In this document: piece after piece, positions 57,223 through 64,000 of the stretch
How positions within the stretch are numbered: the stretch's first letter is position 1
Layout: the number at the start of each line of letters is the position of its first letter
Assembly (NCBI RefSeq): GCF_001424225.1
Contig: NZ_LMOR01000003.1
Coordinates: forward strand, 437,006-501,005
Origin: Microbacterium sp. Leaf151
GTDB lineage: Bacteria; Actinomycetota; Actinomycetes; Actinomycetales; Microbacteriaceae
Reading direction: 5' to 3'
Length of the DNA: 64,000 nucleotides
Translations under genes and position numbers: made by a program
The notes under the pieces: model-generated
What the model saw: only the letters and a program-made list of their open reading frames with translations
Told to the model about the DNA's origin: nothing
Databases searched by the model: none

Positions 57223-57527
57223 TGGCCACGCCCGGCGGCAGCCCCGCCGAGACCTGGCCCCTGTGGGAAGTGTTCGTACGCGCGAGCCGCGGCCTCAGCC
57301 ACGTTCACGTCGGATCGCTCCACGCCCCCGATGCCGCGTTCGCCGTGCGCAACGCCCGCGACCTTTACACCCGCCGTGGAGAGGGGGTGTCGGTGTGGGT
57401 CGTGCCCTCGGATGCCGTGACCACCAGCGACCCGGGAGCGAAAGGCGCATTCTTCGAGTCGCCGTCGGGGAAGAACTATCGCCACGCCGTGTACTACACC
57501 GCGTCCGAGGGGGTGCCGCACCTGTGA
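57222..57527 (+). CDS. paaB: phenylacetyl-CoA epoxidase subunit B
   Basis: Small structural subunit of 101 aa (WPLWEVFVRASRGLSHVHVGSLHA). One-base overlap with paaA (TGATG). Confidence 0.95.
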   Translation: MATPGGSPAETWPLWEVFVRASRGLSHVHVGSLHAPDAAFAVRNARDLYTRRGEGVSVWVVPSDAVTTSDPGAKGAFFESPSGKNYRHAVYYTASEGVPHL

Positions 57528-58486
57528 GCACCGCGACCGGATCCGGCGCGGCGTCGGTGGCTGAGCCTGTCGACGCTTCCGGCGCGGGGGACCGGCCCCT
57601 TCGACAGGCTCAGGGACCTGACGCGGCGTCGGTGGCGAGGCCCGTCGAAGTCTCCGAGGACCCCCACGCCGCAGACCCGCACGGCGACGTCTCGCTCGAC
57701 GCGCGCCCGCTCTCCTCCGAGTTCGCCGGGGAAGAGCAACGCGCCGTCGATTCCGACGTCGCCGCCTACGCGATGCGCCTCGGCGACGACGCGCTCATCC
57801 TCGCGCAGAACCTCAGCGGGTGGATCGCGCGTGCGCCCGAGCTCGAAGAGGACGTGGCCCTCGGCAATATCGCCCTCGATCTGCTCGGCCACGCCCGTTC
57901 GCTCCTGCGCTACGCCGGTAGTCACGACGGCCGGAGTGAGGACGACCTCGCCTACTGGCGCGACGAGCGCGCGTTCCGCTGCGCGTGGCTGTTCGAGCTC
58001 CCGCGCGGCGACTTCGCGCACACGGTCGCGCGCCAACTCCTCGCCTCGGCATTCCTCCTCGAGCTGTACCGCGAGCTCACGGCATCCACCGATCCCGTCC
58101 TCGCCGCCGTCGCGGCCAAAGCGGAGAAAGAGGTGGACTACCACCGCGACCACGCCGTGCAGTGGACGCTGCGCCTGGCCGGGGGGACCGACGAGTCCCG
58201 CCGACGCTTCCTCGTCGCGCTCGACGACACCTGGCCGTTCCTCGACGAGCTCTTCCGCGACGAGCCCCTGCACGACCGTCTCGGAGACGTCGCGGTGCGT
58301 CCCTCGACGCTGCGCGGGCGCGTCGATGACGTGCTGGCGGCGGTGCTCGCGGAGGAGGACGTGCCGGTTCCCGCGATCCCCGGGTCCTCGGCCGGCGGAC
58401 GCCGCGGCATCCATCACCCCGCTTTCGGGCCGCTCCTCGCCGAGATGCAGGTGCTGGCCCGCCGCCACCCGGGGGCGACCTGGTGA
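57524..58486 (+). CDS. paaC: phenylacetyl-CoA epoxidase subunit C
   Basis: Non-catalytic ferritin-like subunit that pairs with PaaA, 320 aa against the usual 250 or so. The family region starts near residue 72 (YAMRLGDDALILAQ) and includes NIALDLLGHAR and KEVDYHRDHAVQW. The first 70 residues are low-complexity and are encoded partly by a REP-like palindrome (57561-57613) and a 14-bp direct repeat. The GTG overlaps the paaB stop. Confidence 0.93.
   Translation: MSTATGSGAASVAEPVDASGAGDRPLRQAQGPDAASVARPVEVSEDPHAADPHGDVSLDARPLSSEFAGEEQRAVDSDVAAYAMRLGDDALILAQNLSGWIARAPELEEDVALGNIALDLLGHARSLLRYAGSHDGRSEDDLAYWRDERAFRCAWLFELPRGDFAHTVARQLLASAFLLELYRELTASTDPVLAAVAAKAEKEVDYHRDHAVQWTLRLAGGTDESRRRFLVALDDTWPFLDELFRDEPLHDRLGDVAVRPSTLRGRVDDVLAAVLAEEDVPVPAIPGSSAGGRRGIHHPAFGPLLAEMQVLARRHPGATW
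57547..57635. repeat. REP-like palindrome with flanking direct repeats inside paaC
   Basis: CTGAGCCTGTCGA (57561-57573) and its exact complement (57601-57613) form a 13-bp stem. Direct repeats CGCGGCGTCGGTGG flank it (57547-57560, 57622-57635), 75 bases apart, so the frame is kept. Confidence 0.85.
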
Positions 58487-58965
58487 TGGCGCTGTTCGAA
58501 CGTGCACGCGAGGTCGTCGCGGCGGTCGTCGATCCCGAGGTCCCGGTGCTCACGATCGACGACCTCGGGGTGCTCCGCGATGTGCGCCTCGACGGCGACA
58601 CCGTCACGGTCACGATCACGCCCACGTATTCGGGGTGTCCCGCCGTCGACGCGATCCGCGACGACATCCTGCTCGCGCTGACCTCGGCCGGCTTCGAGCG
58701 CGTCGTCGTGCAGACCACCCTCGCCCCCGCGTGGACGACCGACTGGATGAGCGAGGCCGGCAGGCGCAAACTCACCGCCTACGGCATCGCCCCGCCCACC
58801 GGACGCGCGCCCGCCGGACCCATCCGCCTGACTCTCAGCGTCGCCTGCCCGCGCTGCGGCTCCCTCGACACGCGCGAGGTCTCCCGCTTCGGCTCCACCT
58901 CGTGCACGTCGCACTGGGAATGCCGCGCCTGCCTCGAGCCCTTCGACCACTTCAAGGCGCTCTGA
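58486..58965 (+). CDS. paaD: phenylacetyl-CoA epoxidase subunit PaaD
   Basis: Protein of 159 aa with a MIP18/DUF59 domain (DPEVPVLTIDDLGVL, TPTYSGCPA) and a C-terminal zinc-ribbon-like set (CPRCGS and CRAC). Thought to help iron-sulfur or di-iron maturation of the epoxidase. ATG overlaps the paaC stop. Confidence 0.94.
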   Translation: MALFERAREVVAAVVDPEVPVLTIDDLGVLRDVRLDGDTVTVTITPTYSGCPAVDAIRDDILLALTSAGFERVVVQTTLAPAWTTDWMSEAGRRKLTAYGIAPPTGRAPAGPIRLTLSVACPRCGSLDTREVSRFGSTSCTSHWECRACLEPFDHFKAL

Positions 58966-60134
58966 TGACGACGATGGATGCCGTGCCCCCGAGCCCCGCG
59001 CGAGTCCCCGCGTCGGTCACCGGCGTCGCGCGTGCCGACATCCCGCACGCCCGCGCGCGATTTCACACCCTGCGGGTCGCCGAGGTGCGCCCGCTCACGC
59101 CGACGGCGATCGAGGTGACTTTCACCGTCCCCGACGATCTCGCCGACGCCTTCGACTACGCGCCCGGTCAATACGTCGCGCTGCGTGCCCATGTCGACGG
59201 AGAGGAGCTGCGTCGCTCCTACTCGCTGTGCCGCCCGCCCGCGCGTGGCTCTCTCAGCGTCGGCATCAAACGCGACCCCGAGGGCCGGTTCTCGTCCTGG
59301 GCTCACGAGGGACTGCATCCCGGCGACCGGATCGACGTCATGAGTCCGCAGGGCACCTTCGTCTCGAGGGACTCGACGGCCACCGGCCACGTCGTCGCGA
59401 TCGCCGCGGGATCGGGGATCACCCCGATCATGGCGCTCGCCGAGGGCGTGCTCGAACGATCCGCCGAGACGCGCGTGACGATCGTGTACGCCAATCGCTC
59501 GTCGACCGACGTCATGTTCGTCGACGAGCTCGCCGACCTGAAGGACCGCTACCCGGCCCGACTGACCCTTCACCACGTGCTCTCACGCGAGCAGCGCACC
59601 GCACCGCTGTTCTCCGGTCGCCTCGACGAGGAGCGCCTACACGTGATCCTGTCGCGGCTCATCGATACGGCATCCGTCGACGAGTGGTTCCTGTGCGGGC
59701 CGTACGCGCTGGTCGAGCTGTGCCGCGGGGTGCTGGGGGAGGTGGGCGTGCCGCGGGACCGCGTGCGATTCGAGCTCTTCACCGCGGGCGACGGCGATGC
59801 GCCCGCGCAGGCCGGCGGAGTGCGCCCCGTGCGCGTCCGCGCCGACGAGGCGGTGCGCCGCATCGCGTTCACGCTCGATGGGCAGTCCGCCGCGGTCGAG
59901 AGCCCGGTCGCCGCGAACGAGACGATCCTCGCCGCCGCCCTCCGCGTGCGCCCCGACGTGCCCTTCGCCTGCGCCGGTGGTGTGTGCGGCACCTGCCGCG
60001 CCCGCGTGATCGAGGGGGCGGTGTCGATGACCGAGAATTATGCGCTCGAACCCGACGAGATCGAGCGCGGCTACGTCCTCACCTGCCAGTCGCACCCGCG
60101 CACCGACGTCGTGCGCGTCGACTACGACGGATGA
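58965..60134 (+). CDS. paaE: phenylacetyl-CoA epoxidase reductase PaaE
   Basis: Electron-transfer subunit of 389 aa with FAD-binding RRSYSLC, an NAD(P) domain (AAGSGITPIM) and a C-terminal 2Fe-2S ferredoxin (CAGGVCGTC plus a later Cys in LTCQS). Passes electrons from NADPH to PaaA. One-base overlap with paaD. Confidence 0.95.
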   Translation: MTTMDAVPPSPARVPASVTGVARADIPHARARFHTLRVAEVRPLTPTAIEVTFTVPDDLADAFDYAPGQYVALRAHVDGEELRRSYSLCRPPARGSLSVGIKRDPEGRFSSWAHEGLHPGDRIDVMSPQGTFVSRDSTATGHVVAIAAGSGITPIMALAEGVLERSAETRVTIVYANRSSTDVMFVDELADLKDRYPARLTLHHVLSREQRTAPLFSGRLDEERLHVILSRLIDTASVDEWFLCGPYALVELCRGVLGEVGVPRDRVRFELFTAGDGDAPAQAGGVRPVRVRADEAVRRIAFTLDGQSAAVESPVAANETILAAALRVRPDVPFACAGGVCGTCRARVIEGAVSMTENYALEPDEIERGYVLTCQSHPRTDVVRVDYDG

Positions 60135-60144
60135 GAGGGATGCC

Positions 60145-60915
60145 GTGATCGACTACGCCTTCGCCGAGGGTCTCGCCGAGATCACCCTGAACGCGCCGTC
60201 GCGCCGGAACGCCCTCCGTGTCGACGATCTGCGCGCGCTCGCCGAGGCCTACGACCGTGCCGAGGCCGATGGGGCGCGCGCCGTGCTGCTGTGCGGCGAG
60301 GGACCCTCGTTCTGCGCCGGGCGCGACATCTCGGGCGTCGACCCGGCCACCGACGACGTCGCGGGGTACCTCGAGGGCACACTCGCGCCCCTGCTCCGTC
60401 GCATGTCGGCGTTCCCCGCGCCGACTTTCGCCGCCGCCCATGGGGCGTGCCTCGGCGTGGGTCTCGGTCTGCTCATCGCCACCGACGTGGTCTACGTCGC
60501 GGACGACGCCAAGATCGGCTCCCCGTTCGCCGCCCTCGGCGCGACCCTCGACTCCGGCGGCCACGCGCTCTTCGTCGAACGCCTCGGCACGCACGCCACC
60601 CTCGATCTCATCTACACCGGCCGCATGCTGACCGGTGAGGAGGCGGTACGCGCCGGGCTCTTCTCACGGGTGGTCCCGGCATCCGAGATCCAGGATGCCA
60701 CCGGGCTCGCCGCCCGTCGCGCGGCGGCCGGGCCCACCGAGGCGTTCCGCGCCAGCAAGCGCATCGTGACGACCGTCCGCGACGAGCGGCTGGGCCTCTG
60801 GGAGGCGATGGCGCTCGAGAACCGCGCGCAGACGGCCCTCGCCCGCACCGACGACTACCGCGAGGGCTTCGCGGCGTTCCAGGCGAAGCGCGCGCCGGAG
60901 TTCACGGGGCGGTGA
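60145..60915 (+). CDS. paaG: epoxyphenylacetyl-CoA isomerase PaaG-like
   Basis: Crotonase-fold protein of 256 aa. Both hydratase glutamates are missing, but Asp136 in LDSGG stands where PaaG has its catalytic Asp136. It is therefore better read as the 1,2-epoxide to oxepin isomerase than as a hydratase. GTG start behind GAGAGGGA. Confidence 0.85.
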   Translation: MIDYAFAEGLAEITLNAPSRRNALRVDDLRALAEAYDRAEADGARAVLLCGEGPSFCAGRDISGVDPATDDVAGYLEGTLAPLLRRMSAFPAPTFAAAHGACLGVGLGLLIATDVVYVADDAKIGSPFAALGATLDSGGHALFVERLGTHATLDLIYTGRMLTGEEAVRAGLFSRVVPASEIQDATGLAARRAAAGPTEAFRASKRIVTTVRDERLGLWEAMALENRAQTALARTDDYREGFAAFQAKRAPEFTGR

Positions 60916-60927
60916 GGTCGACGGCGC

Positions 60928-61063
60928 GGGACATGTCCCCCTGCGTGCGCATTCCGGGGGTCGAGACGGCCCGGAGTGGGACATGTCGTCGCACCGACCC
61001 CACAGTCCATGTCCCGAGTCGTGCGACAGAGCGGTATCGGGGCTGCACGGAGTGGGGCATGAG
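60928..61063. repeat. repeated GGGACATG motifs
   Basis: GGGACATGTCCC (60928-60939), GGGACATGTC (60978-60987), CATGTCCC (61008-61015) and GGGGCATGAG (61054-61063) lie before the gene at 61140. Confidence 0.7.
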
Positions 61064-61139
61064 CCGGCCGGCCCGCCGATCTGGGCGAGGCCCGGTTCGC
61101 CGCGCGACCCCCGGCCGCCGTTGATGGTGAGATCGCCTC

Positions 61140-61868
61140 ATGTCGATCGATGAACAAGACGAACTCGCCCGGTTGCGTCGCCGGGCCTACTCTCCGACGG
61201 CTGACATCGCCTCCGACCCGCTCGCCCTGCAACGACTGATCGAGCTCGAGGCGCGGCCGGTCGCGGCGGAAACGGAACCCGCTCCGGTCGAGGGGGAACC
61301 CCTCATCCCCGCTCGTGAAACGGCACCGGATGTCGCTCCCGCCCCGCCGCGCTTCTCCCTACCGCGCCCGCGTCGATCGACGGTCGTGCTCCTGGGAGCG
61401 GCGGCCCTCGTCGTCGCAACCCTGGTCACGGCCCTGACCCTCGTCCAGCGCGTGCAGACCGACCCTCTGCAGACCGGTGCGACGCAGATCGCACGGCTGC
61501 CGGCCGATCCGACTTTCGACGTCCCCTCCACGCTGGCACGGGGCGTCACCGGCGAGGTCACCGCCTACGAGGAGTTCGAGGGTTTCCGGGCGGTGACCCT
61601 GCCCTCGTATCAGGATCCGGGGGGAACGGCGCGCTGCATGACGCTCTGGCAGCCCGCGTTGCTCGACACGAGCGGCGGGTCCGGCTTCTCCTACAACGGG
61701 GATTACTTCGTGATGAGCGTCTGTGGCGCCGGTGTCTTTCCGCCGGCCTCGACGATGCTGCTTCGGGAGGAGACACCCGAGCGCGAGCAGACGAATTTCC
61801 CCGCGGGCACCGCCCTGCAGTTCGTGTACGACGAGGAGAACGACGAGGTCGTCGTCTTCCGAGGCTGA
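61140..61868 (+). CDS. single-helix membrane protein, unknown function
   Basis: Protein of 242 aa. An N-terminal cytoplasmic part with a LARLRRRAYSP motif (shared by many actinobacterial membrane proteins), one helix (about 80-102) and an outer domain with two cysteines (Cys in TARCMTLW and SVCGAG). No known family beyond that. Confidence 0.7.
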   Translation: MSIDEQDELARLRRRAYSPTADIASDPLALQRLIELEARPVAAETEPAPVEGEPLIPARETAPDVAPAPPRFSLPRPRRSTVVLLGAAALVVATLVTALTLVQRVQTDPLQTGATQIARLPADPTFDVPSTLARGVTGEVTAYEEFEGFRAVTLPSYQDPGGTARCMTLWQPALLDTSGGSGFSYNGDYFVMSVCGAGVFPPASTMLLREETPEREQTNFPAGTALQFVYDEENDEVVVFRG

Positions 61869-62050
61869 CCCCACCGCTCGCCCGCCCCGCGGCCGTTTGC
61901 TCGTCCCGCCGGTGCTCGCCCGCCGCTTGCCCGCCCCGCATCCGCCTGCTCGGTGCCCTCGCGGCGGCGTCCTGCTGATACCCGGATCGCCGCGCGCAGC
62001 CGATTCGTCCGCGAGATGCCTTCTCGCTGTGCAGAGACCCCGGAGACACG

Positions 62051-62081
62051 ACGATGCCCCGGCACCGGGCCGGGGCATCGT
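62051..62081. terminator. bidirectional terminator
   Basis: A 13-bp stem (ACGATGCCCCGGC and complement) with a five-base loop between convergent genes. Confidence 0.65.
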
Positions 62082-62097
62082 TCGCGCAGCGAGGGGG

Positions 62098-62382
62098 TCA
62101 GGCGGTGTTCGTCACCGCGAACTGCACCGAACCCTGGGGGTCGATCTGCGCGTCGAGCACGCGGTCGTCGAGGACGGCCGCGGCGTCGGTGTCGAGGAAG
62201 ACCCGCGCGCCGGCGTTCTCCACGACGGTGTCGGCCGGTTCGGGGGAGTCGACGACCGAGAGCGCGAACTGCGACTCGGGCGATCCGGCTCCGGCGATGC
62301 GTACGCCGCCCTGGGCGGCATCCGGGAACTGGGCGGTGATGGTCTTGACGGCGGTCGTGGCCTCTTCGGTGAGCGTCAGCAT
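62098..62382 (-). CDS. HesB/IscA-like protein without cysteines
   Basis: Small protein of 94 aa with the HesB fold pattern (MLTLTEEATTAVKTI, GGVRIAG, VFLDTDAAAVLDDRVLD). The three cysteines that bind iron-sulfur clusters in IscA are all absent. Strong SD AAAAGGAGAG. Known in many actinobacteria; role unknown. Confidence 0.82.
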   Translation of the reverse strand: MLTLTEEATTAVKTITAQFPDAAQGGVRIAGAGSPESQFALSVVDSPEPADTVVENAGARVFLDTDAAAVLDDRVLDAQIDPQGSVQFAVTNTA

Positions 62383-62495
62383 GGGTGACTCTCCTTTTCT
62401 GATCGACGACAGGAGCCAGCCACGATGCCGAGAATGGCAGCGGCTCTCAACTCCTCGCGGCCATTGCCAGGGGTTTCCCACCGTCCGCTCAGGCG

Positions 62496-63347
62496 TCAGG
62501 GAAGCAGCCCCGCGCGCCGCGCGCGGGTCACGGCGGCGTGCCGGGTGGAGGCGTCGAGTTTCGCCATCGCCGAGGCCAGGTACGACTTCACCGTGGTCTC
62601 GCGAAGACCGAGGGATGTCGCGATCTCGCCGTTCGTCGACCCCACGGCCGCGCACGCCAACACATCGGTCTCGCGCCGTGAGAGGTGCAGGTCCGAATCG
62701 ACGGCGGCGGCCGGTGCGTCGCCGGTCAGCGCGGCGAGGCGCGCCTCGATGTCTTCGAGGCGGCGGCGCACGTCCGCGTCGCCGACGGTCGCGGCGATGC
62801 TGCGCAGCTGCGCGTAGCTCTCCCGGATCTCTTCGCGCGCTCCGGCGCCGAGGCCGCCCTCGACGGTCGGAGCCGCCGAGAGTCGTCGCTCCACCTCCGC
62901 GCGCACGCGCAGCTCGGCGCCGAGCTCGCCGGCGACGTCGAACGCCGGTCGCGCCTGCGCGTCGCTGATCGGCGTCTGCGTCCACGAGCCGCAGTACAGC
63001 ACGCCGCGGGCCGCGCCTGCGACGAGCACGGGTACGGCGAACAGCGTCGCGATGCCCTCACCGAGGATGGCGCGGTCGTAGTCGTGGGTGATCGTGCGGG
63101 AGGTGCGGTAGTCCAGCGTCATCCGCGGACGACGCTCGATGAGCGCGCGTCCGCCGAGGCCGCGGGACTCGTGCACCACGAGGCCCTCGATGCTCCGCGT
63201 ACGCGCGCCCACGACGGTCGTGACGTGAACGGCGCCGTCGTGCTCGAGGCCACCGAAGGCGACGGGGAAATGCGTACGCCGGGCGAGCTCGGCCACGGCG
63301 TGCGAGATCAGGCTCGTGTCGTCTCGAAGAGTGGATGGTGCTCCCAC
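62496..63347 (-). CDS. GAF-LuxR transcriptional regulator
   Basis: Regulator of 283 aa with an N-terminal GAF-like sensor (about 10-155) and a C-terminal LuxR HTH (LSRRETDVLACAAVGSTNGEIA, ETTVKSYLASAMAKL). Divergent from the DUF485-symporter genes, so it may control acetate or carboxylate uptake. GTG start. Confidence 0.85.
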   Translation of the reverse strand: MGAPSTLRDDTSLISHAVAELARRTHFPVAFGGLEHDGAVHVTTVVGARTRSIEGLVVHESRGLGGRALIERRPRMTLDYRTSRTITHDYDRAILGEGIATLFAVPVLVAGAARGVLYCGSWTQTPISDAQARPAFDVAGELGAELRVRAEVERRLSAAPTVEGGLGAGAREEIRESYAQLRSIAATVGDADVRRRLEDIEARLAALTGDAPAAAVDSDLHLSRRETDVLACAAVGSTNGEIATSLGLRETTVKSYLASAMAKLDASTRHAAVTRARRAGLLP

Positions 63348-63486
63348 GCACTACCTACTTCCGGGGGTGACGGCCTCATCGCCGCGTTTCGTAGCGTCGA
63401 CCCTACCACCGGGAGCGTTTTCACAGCCCGGTCATACCCCCCTTTCGGCGCAGTGCAGCGCCGGACTCATGAGGCAAGGAGGCCAC

Positions 63487-63840
63487 ATGACGGATCGTCG
63501 CATCGACGGTGCCCCCACGGGCGGCGTCGACTACATCGCGGTCGAGGAGTCCGCACCGTTCCAGGAATTGAAGCGGCGCCAGCGCAGCTTCGTCTTCCCG
63601 TTGGCGGTGGCGTTCCTCGTCTGGTACTTCGTCTACGTTCTGCTGTCGTCGTTCGCGCCTGACTTCATGGCCCAGCCGGTATCGGGCGCGATCACCGTAG
63701 GGCTGCTGTTCGGGCTCGGTCAGTTCGTCACCACGTTCGCCATCACCATGGGCTACGTCGCGTACGCCAACCGTCGACTCGACCCCGGAGCGCAGCAGTT
63801 GCGCGAGGAGCTCGAGCGGACTGAGGGGGGTCGGTCGTGA
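63487..63840 (+). CDS. DUF485 membrane protein (symporter partner)
   Basis: Protein of 117 aa with two helices and the DUF485 pattern (LKRRQRSFVFPLAVAFLVWYF). Normally cotranscribed with ActP-type acetate symporters, as here. AGGAGG at 63477-63482 fixes the ATG at 63487. Confidence 0.9.
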   Translation: MTDRRIDGAPTGGVDYIAVEESAPFQELKRRQRSFVFPLAVAFLVWYFVYVLLSSFAPDFMAQPVSGAITVGLLFGLGQFVTTFAITMGYVAYANRRLDPGAQQLREELERTEGGRS

Positions 63841-64000
63841 ACGACGTGCTCACCCAGCTCGACGCGGCCGCACAGACGGTCGAGAACAACCCCGTGCTGA
63901 ACATCTCGATCTTCGGCGCGTTCGTCGCCGTGACGTTGTTCATCGTCATCCGGGCCAGCCGCAACAGCAAGACCGCCGCCGACTACTACGCCGCCGGTCG
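63837..64000 (+). CDS. solute:sodium symporter, ActP-like (3' end outside window)
   Basis: First 54 codons of an SSS-family transporter. The GTG overlaps the DUF485 stop. It shows a first helix (ISIFGAFVAVTLFIVI) and the RNSKTAADYYAAGR motif typical of cation/acetate symporters. Confidence 0.85.
   Translation, partial: MNDVLTQLDAAAQTVENNPVLNISIFGAFVAVTLFIVIRASRNSKTAADYYAAG

Overview
The window is a piece of a high-GC Gram-positive genome, most likely Microbacterium or a close relative in the Microbacteriaceae. The pointers are the very high GC content with short overlapping starts (GTGA, ATGA, TGATG), actinobacterial families (DUF3027, DUF3263, DUF2332, DUF2510, XPB with its partner, LytR_C), a DtxR with every metal ligand at its classical position, a stand-alone groEL behind a CIRCE element, and a LexA-boxed imuA'-imuB-dnaE2 cassette. 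The genus is inferred from gene content only.

1-20283 is an exopolysaccharide locus. A plus-strand arm (754-8972) carries a Wzz-like/BY-kinase-like protein, a GT4-pyruvyltransferase fusion, a GT2, a secreted beta-helix protein, a decayed GT4 and a GH5 lipoprotein. A Tat-exported esterase with an Ig-like tail faces it (9021-10370). A second plus arm (10655-13890) holds an Alg14/Alg13-like glycosyltransferase and a pyruvyltransferase-GT4 fusion. A minus-strand operon (20283 down to 13962) supplies the polymerase/ligase, the flippase, a third pyruvyltransferase and two acyltransferases. Together they would build, flip, polymerise and decorate (pyruvate, acyl groups) a surface polysaccharide. The two fusions carry the same two domain families in opposite order, which is the most unusual feature of the window. 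An amylosucrase gene follows at 20531-22420.

22580-38416 is core genome: DMT-type transporter, nitroreductase, msrB, DUF2332, DUF3263, LytR_C, cspA, groEL, a two-component system, XPB helicase with its partner, a second cold-shock protein, a DUF3027 gene with an apparent frameshift in a repeat-encoded acidic tail, serC and dtxR. 38417-46988 holds an M23 peptidase behind a structured leader, a tiny SD-ORF-terminator unit, an HNH nuclease, the SOS mutagenesis cassette and a LamG-like gene. 47244-51747 has a DUF2510 membrane protein, a peroxiredoxin-like protein, coaBC and an NRDE protein, followed by a non-coding tandem repeat and tRNA-Arg(CCU).

52442-60915 is a phenylacetate catabolic cluster (hydratase, paaH, paaZ, paaA-E, paaG). 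Two near-identical TetR-type palindromes lie in front of its first gene and of paaA. paaC has an in-frame REP-like palindrome in its N-terminal extension. The cluster lacks paaK, a thiolase and a regulator within the window. The right end has a membrane-anchored unknown, a cysteine-less HesB-like protein, a GAF-LuxR regulator and the start of a DUF485/ActP acetate-symporter pair. No insertion sequence, prophage, CRISPR array or rRNA was seen.
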